Assembly (NCBI GenBank): GCA_022702545.1
Contig: JAHRBC010000004.1
Location: 2,914,001 to 2,978,000 of the forward strand
DNA: 64,000 nucleotides
DNA from: Phycomyces nitens
Lineage: Eukaryota > Mucoromycota > Mucoromycetes > Mucorales > Phycomycetaceae
Reading direction: 5' to 3'
The translations under genes and the position numbers were made by a program. This document shows positions 10,166 through 21,064 of the stretch, one piece after another. The notes beneath the pieces were generated by a model. The model saw only the letters and a list, made by a program, of their open reading frames with translations, was not told the DNA's origin and searched no databases. The number at the start of each line of letters is the position of its first letter. The first letter of the stretch is position 1.

Positions 10166-11140
10166 CTTTGGCGAGAACTTGATAGAATTACAATTTTGAG
10201 GTCTGGGGGGCGGGAATATATGGTCTCCACCTTCTCGTGGTTATTCCTGTGAGTAGAAGCTTGTTGCTTTGAAACCAAGAGAGACCCTCCGTAAGATATA
10301 TTGTTATATAGTACACTATAGCGACATGACCAGCAATTGTAAATATTATAATAAAATACCTACCATTTATTCTGATTTTAGTCCATTTCATCTCATTAGC
10401 TTGCAGTTGAAAATCCATGATAGTTTATGAATTCGCATTTATTTCTCTTTCTTTGACAAGGTAGTCTCAGTACCCTAGAGAGGTCTTGTAAGTTTCAAGA
10501 GTTACTTTGTTTATTGAAATGAGCATTTAGTTTGAAGATGCAAATCTTTGTTGAGATTAACGATAATATATAGTTTATGTAAAAGGAATGGACACATGGT
10601 TGCCGTTTTTATTTTGTTTTGTATCGGTGTAGTGAAATAAAGAAATAAAACTTGCCATTAAAGACATAATAAAGTACAAGTCTTTATTCATTAGATTAAC
10701 ATTTTTTATTTCTCAATAACTTTGCTGTTATTTTGTTAATACATGGTGTGATTTGAATGAATAAAGTGCTGTAGAAAAGAGAATGTGTGATAGACTATAT
10801 TTTGTAAAGTTTAAATAAAGTATTATTAGTGGTAGTATGAGTGTGTGTATAAATCCTTTACTTCCTGTGGTAATTTGGGGTTGGGAATTTGTAGATACTG
10901 TGGGAGTCTTATTTATTGAAGAGAGAATATTATGGTAGTTTATATAGCTATTATTCTAGTTCCCTTATTTTATTAATTTTTATTGTTTAATGGTCGGTTA
11001 TCACTGCTGTAGTGTGAGTTGTACGTGAGCTTGGTGTGTAACTGTTCCTGGGATGTTAACTTGCCATAGTCATTAGCAAAGAGTAACCAGAGATCGGTCG
11101 TGGAGTCTGTATTTCACTCAACTGTGGTGTTTATACCACA
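10166..11140. other. AT-rich intergenic DNA with one dispersed repeat
   Basis: No gene seen. Around 10876-10922 the sequence matches, at roughly 80%, a segment at about 61110-61155 (shared core TTGTAGATACTGT). An 18 bp palindrome with TGTGGT/ACCACA ends lies at 11123-11140, exactly where the truncated Ty3 element begins. Confidence 0.5.
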
Positions 11141-12735
11141 ATGACTATTGATCCAGGAGCTAGATCCATGATTTTATGACTTTTGTCGAAATTCTTCTTC
11201 TGCTTCTCAGTGACTTGTTTCAATTGCTCATACACTACAGGATAGACAATCTCAGTCATCCTCTTTATTTTCTCTTGCAACTCTTTCTGAATCTGTTCAG
11301 AATTCGCACTATCCTTCTCTTTACTAAAGTCCTTGAAGTCATTTGGATTCATTCTAAACATTAAAGAGAATGGTGTACTTTTAGTCCTAGCATTATACTT
11401 GCTATTCAGAAACAACTGTGCAGCTGGTACCTTCTGATCCCAATCAGCGACGTTTCCAACTATTTATTTCTTGATGGTGTTCACTGCCGTCTGGACAGCT
11501 CTTTCACTCGTACCATTAGCTCTAGGATGATACTGCGATATCAACGCATGTTCAAAACCAATATTCTCTTTTATACATGTCATCAATGAGTTCACAAACT
11601 CTCGTCCACAATCACTCTGCAACTTTCTCATTGGACCTCATGTGCTTATCACGTCCAGTACTTGTAAAGCAATAGTTGCCGCACCCTTATTTGGTATAGC
11701 GCGCAATATATAAAACTTGCTTGTAATGTCAATCATGACTAACAAGTACTCATTTCCTTTGGTCGATGTTGTAAATGGCCCAGCCAGATCTATTCCCCAA
11801 CTATCACCAGGAAGTGTTGCAGTTACAGGTCTTAAAGGATTATAACCTTTTCTTGTGATATTTTGACGTTGACACTGTATACACGCTTTTACTAGGTCAT
11901 TCGCTTGATTCTTCAAGTTGGTCCAATAAATACCTTTTCTCTTCAAGGCATGTAGTATCGCCTCTACACCAAAATGACCTTTCAAATGCTCTTCTACTAG
12001 AAGTATATTCCTCTCATTCTCTGTAGGAGGAGTAAAGTATTCACCACTCAATATATCTGGAAGCTGTTCCATAGTGGCTGCACTATTTCTCATTATGCAC
12101 TTGGGCATATTAACCCCACCCAGTTCATTTGACCCTGTTTCAGTTTCTTCAGACAAACGCGACAACGCATCCGGCAGTACATTAGAAACACCAGGCAAAT
12201 GAACGATCTTAAAGTCATACTGTAAAATCGTGTCCAACCATGCAATCATCATTAGATTCGCAACACGCTGGGTATGGAGGTATGTCAACGCCTTGTGATC
12301 CGTATGCAAGGTGAAGTGAGAACCATAGATATACTTGTGAAAACGCTTGAGTGCAAATACCAAAGCTAACAGCTCTCTTTTCGTTGCTGAGTATTTCCTT
12401 TTGCTTTTCGACAAACTCTTAGCTACGAACGAAATATAATTCATTTTGCCATCTATGACCTGATGCAACACTGCCCCAATTCCAGTTAGGGACGCATCAC
12501 AGCTAATACGAAAAGGAGAATTCATATCTGGATATGATAAAACTGTATCACTCAACAGTGCTTTCTTCAAGTTGACAAACGCAGTCTAATGCTTGTCAGT
12601 CCACAAATGTGTAATTGACTTTTCATTCCTCAATGAATCTAGTGGCGACATTATTGCCGATACATTTGGGATCAATGTTCTAAAGTAGTTGATCAAACCA
12701 CAATAGCTCTGGATATCTTTACCCGTTCTTGGTTA
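11141..12735 (-). pseudogene. RNase H and partial integrase of Ty3 copy 1
   Basis: RNase H motifs CDAS and TDHKAL are visible. The integrase zinc-binding HHCC region (HLKGHF ... CIQCQ) is followed by the core, with catalytic Asp in GIDLAGPF, Asp in SDCGREFVN and Glu in TSERAVQ. Stops interrupt it: TAA 12733-12735, TAG 12586-12588, TGA 11638-11640 and TAA 11464-11466. The first three are shared with copy 2; the last reads CAA in copy 2. The sequence ends at 11141. Confidence 0.9.
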
Positions 12736-13407
12736 AGGAAACTCCAAAACATTAACAAGCTTTCTGCGGTCCATAGTAATACCATCAGGTGAAATATGAA
12801 AACCAAGCAGATATATTTCTTTCTGAAAGAAATGACACTTCTTCGGATTCAACTTCAAGTGTACCTTGTGTTCCTCAAACGTCTTGCTCGCACATACTAT
12901 GTCATCCACAAAGAATCTTACAAATGATAAACCTTCCAAAACTATACTCATAGTTCTTTGAAACTGTGAACTGACATGCTTGATACCAAACAGTGTATCA
13001 ATTGGCGTGTACTGTATACCTCGCCATGTAAAACTAAGCTTGTGCGCATCCTTTGGGTTCAACCGCAAAGAATTAAATGCAGACTTCAAGTCTAGAGTTG
13101 AATAAATATTTGCACCTTTCAAATCTTCAAACAACTCACTGATCAATGGCAATGGCATTCTGTCTATTGACTTCAACAGAGAATTCAGCAGCCTTATATC
13201 ATGACAAACACGATAACCAGTCACTTCTCCTTTACCATTTGTCTTCTTGACAACAGTCAAAGGAGTATTCCATTCTGTGTTTGCTGACGCTCTTTCAACT
13301 ATGCCATTTTCAAGCCATTCTTTCACTTGCTCACCCACTATTCCTTGCATCTTGAAAGGTATAGGATAAGGGCTTCTGAATACTGTAGCATTTTCTAGAG
13401 TATCCAA
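12736..13407 (-). pseudogene. Reverse transcriptase of Ty3 copy 1
   Basis: Typical Ty3/gypsy RT: an SPYPIPFK-like N-terminal block, DLKSAFNSLRL and the catalytic FVDDIV motif (the usual Y of YxDD is F). The protein is about 93% identical to copy 2 by eye. A 22 bp deletion just upstream (near 13410) takes it out of frame with protease. Confidence 0.9.
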
Positions 13408-13409
13408 GT

Positions 13410-14261
13410 AAACAACACACCCTTAGGAATGGACTGATTTTCGTCTATACACTTTTGAATATAATTCACGGCTTCCTCAAACTGTTTGGGGCCAACAGCC
13501 GGATTATTTTCCTTTTGTTCATTTTCTCTTTCTATGGATTCAAGTAAATCACTCTTATTATTGAAACGTCTACCAGCTTTTTTACGTTCCTCAGTTGAAT
13601 CCTTGTCATCATATGATAAAGGTAAACCATAAATACCAATACCAAGAAGTGACATACAATCAGTACCAATACTGAAGTCATATTCGTGATTATTCGTTAA
13701 ATTCATAGCTTCAAACTCACGCTTAATGGTCTTACCATTACAAGTAACACTTATAACACAAGTACCAATTCTCTTGATATAAGTATTACTGTCAGCTAAA
13801 CCTATAAAAAACTTATGGACATTACTCTTATCCACTAGCTTTTCATTTATGTGGGTTATGTAGTTTATATGAAGATTCTTCTTCAAGCAAAAATTCTTAT
13901 CCACAGAACTAAATGTGGCACCACAGTCCAACAGAGAGGTTGTTCTGATAGAATTATTTGCAAGAATTGGAAAAGTGATGTTAGTGCTCATGTTATTAAA
14001 ATCCTTTTTAATAATCATCTCTTGTCGATTGAGATTACGATCCAAGGCCATCTTAGCCAGAGCACTTGCACGATATTCACTGTCCAAAGACCATAACGAT
14101 GAGGAACTATCCTCTTTCCCCACAGGGGGTACAATCGCTGCACTCGCAACAGAACGGACTGACATTCTGGACAACTTTGTCCTATTGTAAACTTCCTTTT
14201 TGGGACACAAGTGTCCCTTTTCCCAGGGAGCCGTGCACGAAAAGCAAACATTTGCTTTCAC
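13410..14261 (-). pseudogene. Gag zinc knuckle and aspartic protease of Ty3 copy 1
   Basis: Begins with a zinc-knuckle-like CFSC...GHLC cluster. A Ser-rich linker is followed by a retropepsin-like domain with the LLDCGAT motif (D-x-G-A type active site). It ends early because of the 22 bp deletion. The frame is the same as gag upstream; only TAG 14298-14300 separates them. Confidence 0.85.
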
Positions 14262-14297
14262 AGCCTTTCTAAAGTCCCAGGAAGACTTCTTGTGATT

Positions 14298-15338
14298 CTA
14301 AACACACTCATTACTAGCCAAAGACATCTTCTTACCCTTGTCCACTCCAGTGGAGGAAGTGCTTCCTCCATTGGCCCGGGCATAAGAATTCCAGGCGGTC
14401 ACTTCCCTAGTCTCACCAGGATTATGAAGTAACGCAGAAGAGTCGCTTGTAGAAGCACTTACCAGGTCTATAATGTCCTCGATCTTCGAGGGCATCTTGG
14501 TGTCATAGTTGGCGGAGAGAGGGCTGAGGCATGCCTCTCGGACTTCCGGCCTCAGATTCCACCAAAAACAGAGAAGCAACTGGACACCATCCTCAAGACC
14601 AGCTTGTCCGAGAAATTTCTTAAATGTCGCGCCAAAGGAACGAGCAGATTCACCTTTGCCTTGCTTCATGCACCAGACACGGCCCATGTTCGGAAACTTT
14701 CTGAACAGAGTGTCGTAGTGATCCAACAGAATACTTTCGGCCTTCTTCCACTTGTACTCTTTGCCCTTTAGTTTGTCTTCAAACAAAGATCGCTCCTCTT
14801 TGTTCAAACAAGGAGGCAGAAATCTTTCCCAGCTATCGTCTAACGAAAGTGAGTGGGCCTCAAACACCGTAGTGAACTCTTGGCAGAAAGCATGCACCGA
14901 GTCGAACACATCTTTGTTCGCCTTGACCTGAAGGGTCTCCGACTTCAGCTGCAAAAACGGAAGGTTGTTCGGAACCAACATGCTCTTCTTGTCCAGGGGA
15001 ACGGCGGCGGGAGCGTTGGATCCCTTGAGCACCTTCAGGATGTTCTCGGCCTCGAGAAACAGTTCTTCGGCCTCCTTGCGGCGGGCAGAAGCGAGCTTTG
15101 TGACCTCCGATAAGGGATCCACCTTGGATACGGCCAAGTAGTTGCCAAGAAGAACGTAGTAGGTGTTCTTCTTTCTTCTTAGGTCTTCTTTTGCTGAGTC
15201 CAGCAATAACGCAGCAGTAGCCTTCACATCAGAGATGGACATTTCAACATCAAAGTCCAGATGACCAGCAGAGTTTAGAACCACGGGGGAAATGAAACCA
15301 GATTCAACGGGGGAGTCAACGGCAGATTGGGTAGACAT
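14298..15338 (-). pseudogene. Gag (capsid) of Ty3 copy 1
   Basis: The capsid-like domain includes the segments FCQEFTT and RVWCMKQGKGESARSF, as in fungal Ty3 gag proteins. I place the start at 15338 because it aligns with the start of copy 2 gag; an in-frame ATG lies at 15356. It lacks a stretch of about 30 residues present near the N-terminus of copy 2 and is about 75% identical to it, far less than in pol. It ends at a TAG where copy 2 has CAG. Confidence 0.85.
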
Positions 15339-15365
15339 GTTATTTGACGAATTCAAAGTAAAAAA

Positions 15366-15713
15366 TGTTGTGTTTTAGGGTATAAAAACAATAAAAAATA
15401 GTAATGGAGATATAGACAGTAAGTGAGTACTTTGAGACTGTATATAAGCTTGTCGTTATCAAAATACAAAACGTGCCGCTCTTTATATACTCTTTCAACG
15501 TGCTGTTGCACTAGCTCTTGGACTTCCTGATACGTGGGATCTTTCACCACATTAAGATATTAGATGGAGTAAGCTTCTGAGCTCAACATCCATGTTACTA
15601 TTATTCTAATGCATTGCTATACTTCCTTTATCGTACCTTATTAGCTCTCGGCTAATCTGTACTTATAGCCTATTTATATGTAAAATATACATTAATAAGG
15701 CTGGATCACCACA
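15366..15713 (-). repeat. 5' LTR of Ty3 copy 1, 348 bp
   Basis: On the minus strand it starts TGTGGTGATCC at 15713 and ends ACACAACA at 15366 (TG...CA termini). A TATATAAAGAG box lies inside. The length equals the LTR at 22258-22605, and the central LTR at 18648-18992 is 345 bp. The sequence just after the LTR is TTTTTTACTTTGAATTC, with no tRNA-type TGG primer site. Confidence 0.92.
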
Positions 15714-16699
15714 TAGACACCATATATTTTTGCCTGTAGAAACCTATAAATACTAAAAATAATTATTTGTATCTCCAACTAAGAAACCTTAACTATTGAC
15801 TCTCTCTCTCTATAACTATTTGTGCTGGGTACCTATTCAAAGCTTTCACCGTATTATTCGTGACTATTACTATTGCTCGCTCTAACATTTACACTTTGCT
15901 TTTCTCAATCTCTTGAATTCAATCGGCATCTTTGACAGCATGTCCAAAGTACAAGATGCTCATCCCACAGACTTTTTTTTCCCCAAAAACCTTTGAGATT
16001 TAAGAAAGGAATCGTAAGTAAGCTTAACATAGGCGGAATGAAAATTGCATGCCTTTCCAGACACGAGAGCATACTGCGTGCAACAACCTTTTGTGCTATC
16101 AATCAATACAAAGAAACTTGGTCTATCACTGACAAGAAAAAATTAAAACAATGAAAGCTTCTAACACCCCCAAAAAATACTTTTTGAACTTGAGAGAAAT
16201 CGACATCAGACTTTGGCAGACATGGTACATTCTAAAAGTGAAATGACAGGGAAGCCTCTCTGTGCAAAAACTATTAGTAAAACTACTGTCTTTACATGAA
16301 TGATAGGTCCTCTGCCCTCAAGGAAATAAATGAAGCAATAAAACATGGGTTATATTTAATAGCTGGTCAAAAGTGCTGGCCTGTGCAATTTTTTTTTTCA
16401 GGTATCAAGACAACCAACATGTTGTTCTGGGCCAAGTATAAAATGAACAGTTTAAACTTGATAATAAAAATGGGTTTTATTCATTTCCACTAATATACTT
16501 GATCAAAATAAAAATTTATTGTCGAATACAACGAAAATACGAGGGAAGCATTATTATACTTATGGGACCATCAGAATGCACCATCTTTTTTTTAAAAAAA
16601 AAAAGAATCTAGCATCATCTCATCATTTGGACCTATCATGGGCATTTAATGCCTCCCCTCAAGCAAGAACCGGCGGCAGAGAAACCAGCGAACTAGCAC

Positions 16700-17440
16700 C
16701 AAGAACAACATAGATTTAGTACTGAAGAAAACTGAAAACACTTACCAAGGATATTCTGGAACGGAAACCAATGACTGGAAACTTGGAAACTACGGAGCAG
16801 AGAGCTAACATCAAAGACAATAGAGAATGAGTACCAATGAAAACAGAAAACTTTTACCAATGCCCGAAAACCTGGAAGACCGGAAGCCGAGGACCAAAGG
16901 GCTGAATGGTGCCGACGATACACCTAGGTTGGCTGTACAAAAGAGCTCAGATCGGCACCATATCAGCCGGCGCCAGGTCGAAGACCGAAGGGCTAGGATA
17001 CATCCGATTGCGAACAACTTGACGGTTACCAAGGTAGTGTATGCCGAAACAACGATGCAACCAAGGGCCAATAAGCAATGGACACGCCTCTCCACCACCC
17101 TCGGACTGTTGTGCCGAGATCACACCGCATTCCGACATAGACATACCTTGATATCCATCATGAAGTAAGCAACCGAATGTTTCCCTTCTTGCTGAGCCCA
17201 AACACCGAAATGAGCTGGACGATAGCCATCGAACCAGTAGAAACCAACGGGGCTGCAGCGCATATACCAATACAACTCTGACCAGCCGTACCAGAGGTTC
17301 AAATATGCTTGCACTCACTGCAGAAGATGTGAATACGCAAAGGTCCCAAAGCCGAAATCCAATACGTGACATGGACGCGTCCCTCCATTCACCGTTGGCG
17401 TGTTAAATCGAACTTTAGAACCTCGCAATATTCACACCCT
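16700..17440 (-). other. Exon-like region in the left arm, function unknown
   Basis: Mirror copy of 20324-21064. Several overlapping frames are open for 190-430 bp and separated by good splice sites, which suggests a multi-exon gene or its relic. See the plus-strand copy in the right arm for the details. Confidence 0.3.
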
Positions 17441-17616
17441 ATCCGGACCAGGGCGACGTTTCTTGAGGCACATCCGTGGGGACCGACTTGGAAGACCTTG
17501 ATCGAATATATGAATCCAACAGTTAGATGTGAAAGATATTAAAAATAGAAAAATATATGTTCATACCTACTGGAGTGCGTTGATGCCGCACGGAAATGTA
17601 ATGGCCAATGCTGTTC

Positions 17617-17868
17617 TCAGTATACCAGCTGTAGCATTGAGTTTTTGACTGGTGCTCTCAATTCACCGTATTCGATTTCATAGTCAACATCAATTTCTTC
17701 GTGAGATGAGACCCAAGGCGTGTTGGACTCTATATGTGATTTCCAAAAGTTAATGTCAAAAACAGTAATATTGTTGGGCATACCTACGTGAGTCCAGTTG
17801 CAAAAGATAGAGACAACGGTATCAGGCTTGGGAATGACCCAGGAGGGTGGAATGAGGGTCATTTCCAT
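17617..17868 (-). CDS. Small orphan ORF in the left arm (83 aa)
   Basis: Identical in protein sequence to 19895-20146 in the right arm. It has an aromatic-rich sequence with FCNWTHVG and DINFWKSH and an acidic DVDYEIEY stretch. It faintly recalls the beta-sandwich of fungal Ser/Thr-rich GPI-anchored surface proteins, but that is a guess. There is no signal peptide in this frame; an upstream exon could supply one. Two identical copies show recent duplication, not function. Confidence 0.35.
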   Translation of the reverse strand: MEMTLIPPSWVIPKPDTVVSIFCNWTHVGMPNNITVFDINFWKSHIESNTPWVSSHEEIDVDYEIEYGELRAPVKNSMLQLVY

Positions 17869-18550
17869 GTTTGACAGAGATGGTCATTAGGCATCACGCC
17901 TTTGCTAGTGCTTTTGACAGGTCACTTGTATGATGTCCAGCACAAGATAGAGTGGGCGGGTCATGTTTTGAAATGATTTTGACACCAACAAATGTTCACT
18001 ACATCTGAATGACACGTTAGTTTGATGGTTCAAAAACATCATAAAACACACCCATCCATCATTAAAAGTCCGTCTATCATAAAGGCCGAGCCATAGTTGA
18101 CGAAACTATGAGTGGATGAAGTGAAAATTTGCTTACCTTGACATACCCTTGAGAAAGTGAAATGGTAACGGAAAGAGAAGTAAGGAAACAGAAACAACAA
18201 TACGCGCCCAAAGCCCCTGTCTTTATAGACAAATATTTTGTGGTTGTGAGGTCACCACGAATTTTGGTGATGACGTGAGCCAGTGTGGGAATATACTTTT
18301 GACATGATGAGAATAAGTAGTTTACTGTGAGAATCAACGTTTGTAAAAGGAAACAAGTAAAGAAGTACATAATTAAAGAACGTTAAAGGTTGGTCTTCAT
18401 TTGTGTAGTATTAAAACTTCAAGACGGAGCACGTCTTTGAACGGCGATTGGTTTTTCTTTAAAATTTAGGTAATTTAAGCTGGACCGTGCACTTATTCAA
18501 GAATAATTAATTTTTGTACAAGCAGGTACAAAATATGAGCTGAGCGGACA

Positions 18551-19212
18551 TTGTCAGTTCATTTGCAGTTTCAGGATACTCCATAATGTTCATACCCGTC
18601 TTTGAAAATCCGTTGTGCAAATAGATATGACACCAGAGTCGGTGCCATGTGGTGATCCAGCCTTATTAATGTATATTTTACATATAAATAGGCTATAAGT
18701 ACAGATTAGCCGAGAGCTAATAAGGTACGATAAAGGAATTATAGCAATGCATTAGAATAATAGTAACATGGATGTTGAGCTCAGAAGCTTACTCCATCTA
18801 ATATCTTAATGTGGTGAAAGACCCCACGTATCAGGAAGTCCAAGAGCTAGTGCAACAGCACATTGAAAGAGTATATAAAGAGCAGCACGTTTTGTATTTT
18901 GATAATGACAAGCTTATATACAGTCTCAAAGTACTCACTGTCTATATCTCCATTACTATTTTGTATTGTTTTTATTACCCTAAAACACAACATTGCCCTT
19001 TAAGAGTACAGAATAATGAATAAAAAAACAAATTTATTTTTATTTCGTATCAAAACTCCATTTGCTCTTACACCAAATAAAAATATGTGGCAGAGTACAC
19101 TCTATCTTTGATATTTGCTAAACAATTGTTTAGGACAAATGGGATACACAACTCTATATGATATGAAAAAAGAATGAGATATTTGAGTATTTCGAAAGGG
19201 CAAATGTATTTC
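18551..19212. other. Central spacer of the large inverted repeat
   Basis: About 660 bp that do not mirror cleanly. It holds one LTR in plus orientation (18648-18992) and AT-rich DNA on either side. Short words such as GCGGACAT and TTTGCC-TTTC recur on both sides in inverted orientation, so the spacer ends look like older, diverged arm sequence. Confidence 0.7.
18648..18992 (+). repeat. Solo LTR, 345 bp, opposite orientation to both Ty3 copies
   Basis: Starts TGTGGTGATCC and ends ACACAACA, with the internal TATATAAAGAG box. No internal element sequence follows it. The 5 bp before it is TGCCA and the 5 bp after it is TTGCC, so there is no perfect target duplication here. Confidence 0.92.
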
Positions 19213-19894
19213 TGATGTCCGCTAAGATTATTTGTACATGCTTGTACAAAAATTAATTATTCTTGAATAAGTGCACGGTCCAGCTTAAATTACCTAAATT
19301 TTAAAGAAAAACCAATCGCCGTTCAAAGACGTGCTCCGTCTTGAAGTTTTAATACTACACAAATGAAGACCAACCTTTAACGTTCTTTAATTATGTACTT
19401 CTTTACTTGTTTCCTTTTAAAAGCGTTGATTCTCACAGTAAACTACTTATTCTCATCATGTCAAAAGTATATTCCCACACTGGCTCACGTCATCACCAAA
19501 ATTCGTGGTGACCTCACAACCACAAAATATTTGTCTATAAAGACAGGGGCTTTGGGCGCGTATTGTTGTTTCTGTTTCCTTACTTCTCTTTCCGTTACCA
19601 TTTCACTTTCTCAAGGGCATGTCAAGGTAAGCAAATTTTCACTTCATCCACTCATAGTTTCGTCAACTATGGCTCCGCCTTTATGATAGACGGACTTTTA
19701 ATGCTTGATGGATGTGTTTTATGATGTTTTTGAACCATCAAACTAACGTGTCATTCAGATGTAGTGAACATTTGTTGGTGTCAAAATCATTTCAAAACAT
19801 GACCGCCCACTCTATCCTGTGCTGGAAATCATACAAGTGACCTGTCAAAAAGCACTAGCAAAGGCGTGATGCCTAATGACCATCTCTGTCAAAC

Positions 19895-20146
19895 ATGGAA
19901 ATGACCCTCATTCCACCCTCCTGGGTCATTCCCAAGCCTGATACCGTTGTCTCTATCTTTTGCAACTGGACTCACGTAGGTATGCCCAACAATATTACTG
20001 TTTTTGACATTAACTTTTGGAAATCACATATAGAGTCCAACACGCCTTGGGTCTCATCTCACGAAGAAATTGATGTTGACTATGAAATCGAATACGGTGA
20101 ATTGAGAGCACCAGTCAAAAACTCAATGCTACAGCTGGTATACTGA
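19895..20146 (+). CDS. Small orphan ORF in the right arm (83 aa)
   Basis: The ATG lies about 360 bp after a TATA-like box; a short upstream exon (ATG at 19619 with a GTAAGC donor) may be joined to it. An intron follows at about 20194-20266, with a GTATGAAC donor, CATCTAAC branch and AAG acceptor, but the frame reaches TGA at 20144-20146 first. The gene may therefore be broken, or the true end may be here. No family was identified. Confidence 0.35.
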   Translation: MEMTLIPPSWVIPKPDTVVSIFCNWTHVGMPNNITVFDINFWKSHIESNTPWVSSHEEIDVDYEIEYGELRAPVKNSMLQLVY

Positions 20147-20323
20147 GAACAGCATTGGCCATTACATTTCCGTGCGGCATCAACGCACTCCAGTAGGTAT
20201 GAACATATATTTTTCTATTTTTAATATCTTTCACATCTAACTGTTGGATTCATATATTCGATCAAGGTCTTCCAAGTCGGTCCCCACGGATGTGCCTCAA
20301 GAAACGTCGCCCTGGTCCGGATA

Positions 20324-21064
20324 GGGTGTGAATATTGCGAGGTTCTAAAGTTCGATTTAACACGCCAACGGTGAATGGAGGGACGCGTCCATGTCACGTA
20401 TTGGATTTCGGCTTTGGGACCTTTGCGTATTCACATCTTCTGCAGTGAGTGCAAGCATATTTGAACCTCTGGTACGGCTGGTCAGAGTTGTATTGGTATA
20501 TGCGCTGCAGCCCCGTTGGTTTCTACTGGTTCGATGGCTATCGTCCAGCTCATTTCGGTGTTTGGGCTCAGCAAGAAGGGAAACATTCGGTTGCTTACTT
20601 CATGATGGATATCAAGGTATGTCTATGTCGGAATGCGGTGTGATCTCGGCACAACAGTCCGAGGGTGGTGGAGAGGCGTGTCCATTGCTTATTGGCCCTT
20701 GGTTGCATCGTTGTTTCGGCATACACTACCTTGGTAACCGTCAAGTTGTTCGCAATCGGATGTATCCTAGCCCTTCGGTCTTCGACCTGGCGCCGGCTGA
20801 TATGGTGCCGATCTGAGCTCTTTTGTACAGCCAACCTAGGTGTATCGTCGGCACCATTCAGCCCTTTGGTCCTCGGCTTCCGGTCTTCCAGGTTTTCGGG
20901 CATTGGTAAAAGTTTTCTGTTTTCATTGGTACTCATTCTCTATTGTCTTTGATGTTAGCTCTCTGCTCCGTAGTTTCCAAGTTTCCAGTCATTGGTTTCC
21001 GTTCCAGAATATCCTTGGTAAGTGTTTTCAGTTTTCTTCAGTACTAAATCTATGTTGTTCTTGG
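20324..21064 (+). other. Intron-rich region in the right arm, possible membrane-protein gene relic
   Basis: Splice-like sites include GTGAGTGC near 20443, GTATGTCTATG near 20616, GTAAAAG...TTAG at about 20908-20957, and GTAAGTG...CTAG at about 21018-21069. Open segments include an aromatic stretch (FYWFDGYRPAHFG) and a frame with three hydrophobic segments at 20665-20952. I could not thread one consistent frame through all exons. It may be a multi-membrane protein gene, decayed or with unrecognised exons. Confidence 0.3.

Larger units (their letters stand above)
11141..15713 (-). mobile_element. Truncated Ty3/gypsy retrotransposon (copy 1)
   Basis: Minus-strand element with a 5' LTR (15366-15713), gag, protease, reverse transcriptase, RNase H and part of integrase. 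It breaks off at 11141, inside the integrase C-terminal region; the chromodomain and 3' LTR present in copy 2 are missing. The gag and protease reading frames are in phase, separated by a TAG, so the ancestor probably had one gag-pol frame. It carries at least five in-frame stops and a 22 bp deletion at the protease-RT junction, so it is dead. The 5' LTR abuts the left arm of the large inverted repeat at 15713/15714. Confidence 0.93.
15714..18550 (-). repeat. Left arm of a large inverted repeat
   Basis: This arm is the reverse complement of 19213-22051, with centre near 18881.5-18882.5. Reading frames in it are reproduced in the other arm, several without an amino-acid change. Differences become more frequent towards the centre (inside about 18540). 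The outer end is cut by the LTR of Ty3 copy 1: the right arm continues past the matching point after GTCTA, so copy 1 inserted into, or replaced, the left arm's continuation. Confidence 0.93.

Noticed and set aside
9637..10278. 213-codon ORF on the minus strand
   Set aside because: It runs through the 24 bp minisatellite and one arm of an inverted repeat; its openness is explained by the repeat. No family motif.
17617..17868. Assignment of the arm ORF to Ser/Thr-rich GPI-anchored surface proteins
   Set aside because: Only a vague similarity in pattern; no signal peptide or GPI signal in the frame, so no function was assigned.
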